Source: Acanthopleura granulata
Taxonomy: Eukaryota > Mollusca > Polyplacophora > Chitonida > Chitonidae
Direction of reading: 5' to 3'
Assembly (NCBI GenBank): GCA_016165875.1
Contig: JABBOT010000003.1
Span: 24,136,441-24,200,440 of the forward strand
DNA: 64,000 bases
The position numbers were made by a program, and so were the translations under genes. This document shows positions 55,849 to 64,000 of this stretch, one piece after another; position 1 is the first letter of the stretch, and every line of letters starts with the position of its first letter. Under the pieces are notes generated by a model that worked only from the letters and a program-made list of their open reading frames with translations, did not search any database and was not told the DNA's origin.

Positions 55849-58800
55849 ATGAAGCGAGCTACATCACCACTGGTGGGAGACGAGAAGAAACTGAAGATTG
55901 AAGAATATCAAGTTGTCACTGAAGGGGTTGAGCTGGAGCAAGTAGAGGAGCCATGTGTAACTGAGGAGACATGCATTACAGATGGACTTGTCGTTAACTT
56001 GGGAGAAGATGGCAATGTCACCACTGAAGAGTTAGTTACTTTCATAACAAAAATGTGTTGACTTGAAATGAAACATTATCACCTGCACAACATGATAGTC
56101 ATCATCACAGTTTAAACTATTTATTCAGATAATTTGTTCATCTGATAAGCCAAGAGTTGTTTTTAGGTAACATTGTATGAATGAATGACTATGGCTTATT
56201 ACCAATGTAACATTGAGTGATGTACGTTGTCTTACAATACCACTCAGATTTATGAAAATGTCACTGGTACCAAATGGATATAATGGGATGCATATTTTCA
56301 TTCTTGTCTTGTGTAATGTTTGACAGAAGATGCAAAATGAAACAAGGTAATACTGCGTTATGAAAGCTTTTTCCTATTTGTGTTTCAGAGTAAATACCTT
56401 GACAGAGGATGGTGAGGTTATATCTGAACAAGGGGCCCCACCCCAGTATCAGAACCTCATCATTCAGCACATGGATATAGCTGAGCCACTCTCCACCCTG
56501 AAGAGACTGCTTGAGATAAGACTGCAATGTTCATTAGCTGGACATGACTTCTATTTGCAAGATGACCTTCTGGTAAGTGGTGGCCTCCATGGCCAAGGGC
56601 GTTAGCATGCTATTTTAGCGTAATGACCCAGGTGTCTCTCACCAATGCACTTATGGTGAATTCAGTTCATGCTGGCTTCCATTCCAGCCATACATGGTAA
56701 GGCCTGTCGGCTGCGGCTCTACTCAGTTTCCTGCCACCATAATGCCGACTGATGTTGTAGAAGTGAAATATTCTTGATTACAGTGAAAAACACCAATCAA
56801 ACAGATGAATTCAGGTAAGTGAGAGGTAGCATCAGATGTGTTTAGCACGAACATTTACCAGTAACAGGATGTATCAAAATTACGACTGTTTTCAACTTTA
56901 CTTTCAAAAGAAACATGTTACTCTTAATTGTAATTTGTTAACTTAAATGTAATTTGTGACATTTTTACTTTGATTTTGGAGACAAAGTTACATTGGTTGC
57001 CTTGGCCAATTTCAGTGCTTCACAAAAAGTATAATTTTGTCAGTCATCACAGAATAATTCCTTCAGAATATGCTTGAATAAACACCTTACAAACCTGTGA
57101 AAAGGTTGAAGAATTACAGTGTAGTTTGACAAATAAGTTTATGTGTGATCTGATGTTTAACTAATAAAAACTTCCACATGATAGCTGGAATTTAGGAGTA
57201 TGTAAATTTCCAAAGCAAAATAGGTTGGAGCACTTTGTGCTGTCACAGTAGCTGCATACATTACTTTTTTTGCAGGCTGTTATTGACTTAGTACTTGGTG
57301 CTACAGCTGTAATAGTCTTAATTACTAACTTTACATTTCTTTCTGTTCTCAGTTGGACACAAACAAAAGTCTGGTTGACCAGTGTGTGCAGGGAGAAGGA
57401 ATGGTTCAGATCAATGTAGAAGTGAAGTCTCAACCAGGTAAAGTATATTGCATCTAAATTGTCCCATGTATGTCTGCATAGTTTGAAGACAAAAAATTGA
57501 AAAGAACTGTACAATGGGATTGTCCTTCCTAATGGCAACTCTGCAATTTTAACCAGGAAAGGGGTCGTGGCTTAGTGGTTAAGTTGCTTGCATTTCAAGT
57601 ACTAGTCACAGGAGACTTGAATGATTGCCATCTTGGAGGGGGAATTTTCTGGATTCACTTGCTTCCATTGTTCTGGAGGCATTGATGGCAAAAAGCAAGG
57701 ATGATGGGCTCCTGTGTGGTCGTACATGAAGTGTGCTCGAGACCACTTGCTTCCTTATCTACATGTATGACATGTTACATGTGGGAGAGTTCACCTGTAG
57801 CTGATTTACCCCAGGTGCTTTGGTTCGCTCCACCTATAAAACTCCACTGTTATTGTATCAATGAAAAGTTTTAAGTATGGCATCGAACAATAATGAAAAA
57901 AAAAAAAGACAGAAATAAAATTGGATTCACCATGTAAGTTGCATAAACATTATTGTGGGACCTAGGAGTTGTGAATTTAAGTACACTATATTTCCACGTG
58001 AGCAAAGTGAAACCTGTCAAATAAGAAGCAAACTACAGAGAAAACTGAATGCTGGTTGACGATATTATTGCCCTTTTGGCAGTTGTGCTTTAACAACATC
58101 AGTTACAGTCTAATAAATGACTGGGTTCCTCATCATTACCTCCTTTGCTATGATGTGCGCAATGATTAAGGGGCAGGATATTATGAGTGTCTTATGTAAC
58201 AAGCTGTACTGTGGAATGTACCTCTGTATCGTTTCTATCACATAAGGTGTAAAATCAAAGATAAACATCGTGGACATCTTGAAACCTGCAGAGGAAGTAG
58301 AAACAGTTGCAGAACAGGAAGAGACAGTACATGGTAAGGAAAACTCAAGTGATGTTGTACGCTTACTTGTATGCTTTTTTAATATTTCTGAAGTTCTATC
58401 CATGTTTGAGCTGTTGGTAATGTCTATCTGGTATTTAGTACCAAATAAGTAACATGAAAACATGTTATTGCACAATATGTTAAGAAATGCATTTGACAGC
58501 CTGTCAAAGTTTGTTTCAATGTTTTGTAACAGCTGTGAATTTGCTGTCAGTAATCTCTGTACCCTGTTACTTTTCCAGCTGAGGAAGCTGTAGAGGCAGC
58601 AGCTGTTCAGGCTCAGGCCAAGGCTCAGTACTCTGAGGAAGCTGAACATGTCACTCGTTGGATTGTCGATCAAAATTTCAGAAAGGAACAAGAAAGGCTG
58701 AAAATTCCTTTTGGTAAGTTCAGTCACACATATATATATATATATATATTGAAGCATTTTATTAAATTATTTCACTACATCCACACATTTTTTGAGGTAA

Positions 58801-61800
58801 TAAGACAAAACTCGTCATCAAAGTGAAAGCCATTTTGAATGAAGTACACAATTATTAACAAATAAGGCGAAGTCAATGGGAGGTACCACTGGGGGATGTC
58901 GTTGAACTTGTTTTAAAAAGTCATGCCCCTTGAAATATTTTGGCATGTTCCAGCTGTCCTTTTTCAGCATCTAGTTGAAATACAATGTATTACATGTAAC
59001 ATGCACACTTTAGCCAACTTAGTTCACATACTTTTATTTGAGGGAAGGCAAAATCACATGTTTTATGTGGTAGCAACGCTCGTTACACATGTGAGCGTTA
59101 TTCAGCAAGTAAAGGCGCGACTGGTTCATCTGGATCATTGGGCCCCTCGCCAAGAGCTGCCAGAAGAGTAACATCAGGTGTTGCAGCCTTCATAGGATTT
59201 GTAGAAGATAAAATAAGTCTCACAAGAATTACGGAGGAATTGAAATTTGTTTTTAAGTTCAGCTTAAGTATGAATAAAGGAGTGATGATAAGTCATCACC
59301 TTATGTAATTAGATCAGTGTTGTTTGACTCTTCTTTATTTTAATGTGTGTCGTCATACATTCATACATGTATGCATGCAGTATTTAAGTCCCCCACACAC
59401 ATATTCTAAATTATCTTTTGCCTGTGCAGATCCCAACTTGTGGAACGAGGCCCATGTGCGTCACTGGATCCAGTGGGCAGTGAAGGAGTTCAAACTAGAA
59501 GGTGTCAATCTCAGTGACTTCCTGTTTAATGGCAGCAGGCTGTGTGAACTCACACACCCAGAGTTTGTTAACTTAATTCCAAAAGACCCCGGTGATATCT
59601 TCTGGACTCATCTGGAGTTGCTTCGTAAATGTAAATTTGTTGGTAAGTAAATTCTGACAGATTTATGTTCTCAGTTTCTGGTCTTGTGATAGGTGCCACC
59701 TTCAAGTGATAATTTATGGTATTGCGGAACCTAAAGTTGCCATCATTAAGGGACGACGTATGATGGTACTGTGGTGTCAGTACATGTGGTTTCTGTCTTT
59801 GAGTGATACTATTGTTGAAGTTATAGTTGGCACTTATGGGTGATAACCTGCAATGACAGTGTGGAATCCATAGTAGCCAGTGCCATCTTCAAGTGATAAC
59901 CTGTGGTGATATTGTATTTGCTGTTGCCAACTTGTGAGTGATAATCTGTGATAATACTGTGGTACGTGTATTTGCTACCTCAAGATGACAACCTATGATG
60001 ATATTATTATATATGCAATTGCCACCTTGTGAGTGATAATCTGTGATGATACTGTGGTACGTGTATTTCCCACCTCAGGGTGACAACCTGTGATCACATG
60101 TACCAATATTTACTTGCAGCTGTCGTTCAGCAGCAAGCCCCTCAAGCCATCACACACATCACAGTGTCAACCACAGGTAAGGACAGCATGGCATAACAGT
60201 AAATATCTCCTTCAACTGTCATTTAGTTTTAGGTTTAAAATCTGACACATCATTGAGTACTATGAAACTGAGTTTTGAATACATTGGTGACAAAAAAAAT
60301 ATGGAGTTTTCTGATTTGTTCGAATTGAATTTCTCAAGAAAAGTTGGCTGGAAAACCCCCTGACCTTCTATACTTCTTTTTAGTTATATATTGATAAATT
60401 ATAGCCTGAACATTCTGTATCTGTGTTGCCAGGGAAAGGTCGTAATTACAAGTGTGGCTCCAGGTCCAGGTCTCCTCGTCTCTCAGGGGAAGAGAGAATC
60501 ACTGGGCCTGGCAACAGGACAGGTGAGTTTGCCTGGATTTATTTCAGGTGTTGACCAGATTATGACAAAGGACATAGGTTATAAACCAGTTTTGGGGTAC
60601 ACTTAAATTGTTGTCAGACTTATTTTCCTCTGTTTACCTGAAAATGTGTCTACAAAAGCCACTAATAGAGATATAAATGTCAGGTTTTGTAGTACTCGAG
60701 TAGGGTGCAGGTCATGGCAGAATAGTTAACAACGTAACATTTAAATTCCTAGGTCACCCAAGATTGTGGTTCATTTGCATTTTTGCGTAGGGAATTTTCT
60801 CGATTCCCTTCTTCGTGGTGTTTTGGTTGCAAGGAGTGGTCAAGACACTCTCTTCTTACCTGAAGCTTATTGGAGATGGTTTCCTCCAATAAGTTTTTTA
60901 TGGATTTAATCAAAGCATCGCGTAGTTTTGGGACTACAGTTGATTTTTGTTATCCACGAAATATTTAATACAGTAGGGTATAGCAATCAATCAGTCAGCA
61001 GGTCTGACAATCTAGAGATTTTTTTCTGCAATTGGGTTGTGCAGAAATTTTGTCAGTCTGAAGACGAGCACATGCATTTTGCAAGGTTTTTGCAAATTAC
61101 GATGTGAAGATGTCACTAAACGGAGTGAATGTCAATACAACCTGTCATACTGTTTTCAACAGGCTATGTTGAGACTTTGTTACTGTTGTGGTGAGCATCT
61201 GATGATGTGCATGTGCAGTTTGGGTTGCAATGCAGTAATTATATTTACAGAGGCATTAAAGCATCCTAACCTGTTGTCAGCATTGGGTAATTAGTGCTGT
61301 CATCTTCTGTTGGCTCTTGTTTCTTCACCCTGTCATTAGAAATGTTTGTGCCCTGTGAGTACCACTGTGACTGTAATTATTTACTGTTTCCTGCAGGTAA
61401 CAATGGTCAGATACAGTTATGGCAATTTTTGCTGGAGTTGCTGACAGACAAGGACTGTCGGGAGGTGATCACGTGGGTCGGGGATGAAGGGGAGTTCAGA
61501 CTGAACAACCCAGAGGTGGTGGCCCAGATGTGGGGAGGCAGGAAAAACAAGCCCACCATGAACTATGAAAAACTCAGCAGAGCCTTACGATATTACTATG
61601 ATGGTGACATGATTGCAAAGGTAGGCCCAGCTTCGAAAAATCTGCATGTGAATTACACATGTAGAGCATTAACTGTAGAAGACAAAATGTGTAGTTGATA
61701 TAAACATTTTCATAAACAAGGTCTGTACTACATATATATTTAATGTACTTGAGTGGAATAATAGGAGATAAACCCTTTGAGTCCATGCCCTTGGATAAAG

Positions 61801-62266
61801 TTGTTTTTTTGTACACTGAAGTCCTTGTTTTACTAGCTGTTTTACTGAATAATGCAGGATTGTGAAACAACACTATTAAACATTAACAAATGATTGTAAT
61901 GAACTGTTAAGGAGGGTACAAATTGTTATTAAAACAGGGTGTTAAAAAAGGACAGACTAATGAAATTTGTTGCAAGGTGGGAAGATACAGAAACTAAATT
62001 ATTCCAAGGAAAGATTTAGTTAATATGTTGTGAGCCTTCAAAAGTTGTTTCCTGTCATTTGGTCACTGTTTAATATTCTATGTTTTTTTGTTTTCAAGGT
62101 GCATGGGAAAAGATTTGTATACAAGTTTGTGTGTGACCTGAAAATGCTGCTGGGGTATTCAGCAGGAGAACTGAACCACTTGGTGACGGAATGTGCTGAG
62201 AAAAAACTGAAACTTGTGCGTCAGTCTCTTCAGCCAGGGGTAGTCAGACGAGACTTCATGCAATGA
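55849..62266 (+). CDS. GABPA: GA-binding protein alpha chain (ETS factor), complete, 10 coding exons, 474 aa
   Basis: DNA-binding subunit of the GABP/NRF-2 transcription factor, which drives nuclear-encoded mitochondrial and housekeeping genes. Coding exons: 55849-56030, 56389-56572, 57353-57437, 58247-58333, 58579-58713, 59430-59642, 60120-60176, 60433-60522, 61397-61620, 62099-62266. All junctions are GT-AG and phases close (1425 nt; human GABPA is 454 aa). Order: acidic N-terminus (1-60), GABPA-specific N-terminal domain (about 80-165), PNT domain (about 205-300), linker, and ETS domain (about 346-430, recognition-helix R406 and R409 in SRALRYYY). A C-terminal helix region follows (residues [14 protein letters not shown]), which in mammals binds the beta subunit. 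An in-frame TGA lies 9 bp upstream of the ATG (55840-55842), fixing the start. Confidence 0.97.
56389..56572 (+). CDS. GABPA: GABPA exon 2: start of the N-terminal domain
   Basis: Acceptor TTGTGTTTCAG|AG, donor CTTCTG|GTAAGT. Encodes [20 protein letters not shown] then [18 protein letters not shown], matching the LKKLLEPRLQCSLDAHEICLQD-type block of vertebrate GABPA. The donor lies inside a SINE target-site duplication (56568-56579). Confidence 0.95.
56580..56809 (+). mobile_element. Near full-length SINE inserted at the GABPA exon 2 donor
   Basis: Head GTGGCCTCCATGGCCAAGGG, then GCGTTAGCATGC; body CACCAATGCACTTATGGTG, TTCATGCTGGCTTCCATTCC; tail AAGTGAAATATTCTTGATTAC, ACACCAATCAAACAGATGAA. 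Flanked by TTCTGGTAAGTG (56568-56579) and TTCAGGTAAGTG (56810-56821), 11/12 identical. Confidence 0.93.
56970..57120. repeat. Dispersed repeat, homologous to 9303-9452
   Basis: Second copy of the family at 9303-9452, in the same orientation, in GABPA intron 2. It ends AAAAGGTTGAAGAATTACAG. Confidence 0.75.
57561..57908 (+). mobile_element. tRNA-derived SINE of a third type with poly-A tail
   Basis: Head GGGGTCGTGGCTTAGTGGTT, then AAGTTGCTTGC, a good box A. A ~300-bp body follows, and the end is AATAATG plus twelve A. It lies in GABPA intron 3. No clear flanking duplication was found. Confidence 0.6.
58727..58749. repeat. (TA)n microsatellite
   Basis: About ten TA repeats in GABPA intron 5, starting 14 bases after the exon 5 donor. 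Confidence 0.9.
59430..59642 (+). CDS. GABPA: GABPA exon 6: PNT (pointed) domain
   Basis: [20 protein letters not shown] through [11 protein letters not shown] to [11 protein letters not shown]. This is the helical PNT/SAM fold of ETS factors used for protein contacts. Acceptor TTTGCCTGTGCAG, donor GTTG|GTAAGT, phase 1 both sides. Confidence 0.96.
59690..60100. repeat. ~47-bp tandem repeat filling GABPA intron 6
   Basis: Units read TGCCA.CTT..GAGTGATAA, CCTGTG.TGATA.T, GTGG..... The clearest starts are 59881, 59925, 59973, 60020 and 60068. The pair at 59925-60019 and 60020-60097 is far more alike than the single units, giving a 95-bp higher-order repeat. Confidence 0.8.
61397..61620 (+). CDS. 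GABPA: GABPA exon 9: ETS DNA-binding domain
   Basis: [20 protein letters not shown] through [10 protein letters not shown] to [20 protein letters not shown]. It contains the winged-helix core and the recognition helix with both invariant Arg. Acceptor TTTCCTGCAG|GT, donor GCAAAG|GTAGGC. Confidence 0.98.
62099..62266 (+). CDS. GABPA: GABPA exon 10: end of the ETS domain and C-terminus
   Basis: [20 protein letters not shown] completes the ETS wing. [20 protein letters not shown] corresponds to the helices that contact the beta subunit in mammals. TGA at 62264-62266. The tail after this region is about 15 residues, shorter than in vertebrates. Confidence 0.96.
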   Translation: MHGKRFVYKFVCDLKMLLGYSAGELNHLVTECAEKKLKLVRQSLQPGVVRRDFMQ

Positions 62267-62660
62267 CCTTGAACAATCCTCTCATTGGTGTAAATAATCC
62301 TCATCTTCCATTGTGCCTTTGGATTCATCCATCATTTTGTAAACATATTCTGGTCACCCACTGAGGTGACAAATCATGGGTTATATAAACATCTTCAGTG
62401 TTACCCATTTCTGAGACTTGAAATGAAATCAGACATCAGTGTTTGATCATTTGACCAAGACAGCCAAGTGAACACTGCAAGAACTCTTACCATTGGGTAA
62501 TATTTGATTGGACAGTAAAGGTGACCAAGATGTGCAAAAGCTGGGTTAAGGAGGAATAGACCTTCGAATCTCTGCACAATAAAAAGTGATGACTCCACAG
62601 ACAAGACGGCCACAGACTTGGCCACACTGATGGACAAAATTGGTGAATAAAATTTAGAAT
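62267..62660 (+). other. GABPA 3'UTR
   Basis: Noncoding sequence after the stop. Two AATAAA hexamers, at 62578-62583 and 62646-62651, are candidate polyadenylation signals. Confidence 0.55.
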
Positions 62661-64000
62661 ATCTTAAATCTTGATCCATGTGGGTGGAACTCTCAAAATA
62701 TTGTGTTAGCAAGGATTGACTTAATAAGATCAGCAAGGCTTAACAGTAAAATGTACTTTAATATCTTTGCTTAATTTTGTTGACTTTTAAGATCATCAAG
62801 CTATTCCCTCTTTGAATGAAGATAACTTGCCCTTATGGTAGAGAAGAAAACATCCAGTACTTGAATTTGGCAGTTGTATGAATGAATGAATTATTATACT
62901 GTAATGGAAGTTGTATGATGTGTAGTACAACAGGGTCAGTAGCCACAGCTCTTTTGCTCTCACCTGACATACACTTTGTAGTGTACTCTGTTGCTCAGCG
63001 TGAATATCTGCTCAGTTGAGGAGTGAACATACAGTTTGGAAAGTTTGTCACTTCACACACCAGTTTGTTCAGTGTATAAGTTAGATATTCTTAAGAATGT
63101 AAAGTTATGTTGTAATTGACCAATTGATCAGCTGCTGGGTTGCCTTAGTCTTACCTCATGCCCTTTTCTTGTCAGGCATCAACAGTCTATGCATTAATTA
63201 CCATTGATGATAAACAGAGAATTTAGCTTTTAGACAATACTAACCGTAAACTGAAAAGGTAAGGAACAAAATAATGAAAATATGCTGTATAGAAAATACA
63301 AAAGGCAGACACAAGGTGTGATGCAAGTACATTTCAAATATGCAACCCACAATTAAGAACAATAAGAACCCCATCTCCAGCAAGGACAACAACGCTGTTC
63401 TTCCCAACACTGGAAAAAAGTAAGGTGAAAATATTTACAATCAGCTGCTTTCACTCATTGTCCAGAATCCACTGCTGATGGAGATACAACTGAAGTTGCT
63501 TTTGAAGCAGTGACTGCAACCTTAGCAAGCTGGCTCTTTTCGACCGTCATCAAAATTCTGGCAGTAAGCAAGAAGAAAATCACTCTGTTACACATCTACC
63601 CTGGCTTTTAGCCATAGTCTATATGTCTGTATTGTAGAGTTAACAGTTAGCCACAGTTTTCTTGTGGTGTTCTACACTATAACCCACATATATTGAATAC
63701 AATCACCTTTCAGTAGGCCTCTGAAGAATATATAGCACTGTCATCTTACAAGATTTTAATTTAGGGATATGTTTATTTTCACTATCCTTCATTTCCTCTT
63801 TAGCTGTCCTCTGTGCTTGGTAGTATGATTATCTTCCAAAAGTTGTTCATCGTCACTGAAGGCTGGTAAATTTTGGAAGTCATCTGTTCCCATTTATTTT
63901 CTTCATCATGGAGTATTTATATCTGTACTTTAACATTTAAATAAGTTTTGTTTTTGATGTGGAGCATTATCTTCCACAATGAAAAATAACCATTGGGTAT
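62661..64000. other. Intergenic, one unresolved exon-like segment
   Basis: Mostly AT-rich sequence without features. At 63455-63563 a segment is open and bounded by splice-like signals on both strands. On the minus strand a strong polypyrimidine acceptor (TTTTCTTCTTGCTTACTGCCAG) precedes a 33-codon frame ending TGA. On the plus strand TGTCCAG...GCA|GTAAGC brackets 98 nt. Neither product is recognised. Confidence 0.3.

Noticed and set aside
57161..57538. 125-codon minus-strand frame overlapping GABPA exon 3
   Set aside because: Antisense to a confirmed exon and mostly intron; no family resemblance.
58110..58757. 215-codon minus-strand frame overlapping GABPA exons 4 and 5
   Set aside because: It runs through two confirmed plus-strand exons and their introns, including a (TA)n repeat, and has no recognisable domain. 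A chance antisense frame.

Overview
The window is eukaryotic nuclear DNA. It is AT-rich, its genes are split by GT-AG introns, and it carries many tRNA-derived SINEs and minisatellites. The three recognisable spliced proteins are animal proteins. The SINE family (ends reading ATATTCTTGAGTAC...CACCAATCAAATAAATAAAT) and the frequent ACATGTACATGT motifs suggest a lophotrochozoan, most likely a mollusc and perhaps a bivalve. That placement is inference, not a search result.

Layout, left to right. (1) 3-4475 (+): one uninterrupted 4.47 kb coding exon, open at the window edge, for the C-terminal part of a large Ser/Pro/Asn/Gln-rich nuclear protein with Lys clusters, possibly USF3-like. Its 3'UTR runs to about 5.27 kb. 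(2) 5.3-10.7 kb: intergenic, with SINE copies and dispersed repeats. (3) 10695-22264 (-): an eight-exon gene, rebuilt here with every splice phase closing, for a 558-aa J-domain co-chaperone carrying two C2HC zinc fingers and a C-terminal zinc ribbon. (4) 22.3-30.4 kb: intergenic or 3'UTR, with SINE pieces and a TTAA-flanked DNA transposon. (5) 30436-54072 (-): a complete 17-exon AMP deaminase (AMPD2-like, 818 aa). (6) 54.1-55.8 kb: divergent promoter region and a probable 5'UTR exon and intron. (7) 55849-62266 (+): a complete 10-exon GABPA (ETS factor, 474 aa). (8) 62.3-64 kb: GABPA 3'UTR and intergenic DNA with one unresolved exon-like segment.

The genes do not form an operon. Gene 1 and the J-protein gene are tail to tail, while AMPD2 and GABPA are head to head with about 0.8 kb between the AMPD2 start codon and the probable GABPA first-exon donor. 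The most unusual observations are: a SINE that landed on the GABPA exon 2/intron 2 junction, so that its target-site duplication copied the splice donor; the J-domain/C2HC/zinc-ribbon architecture, with two 5' splice sites that double as stop codons; and a 619-bp TTAA-flanked inverted-repeat element holding a THAP-like protein fragment.
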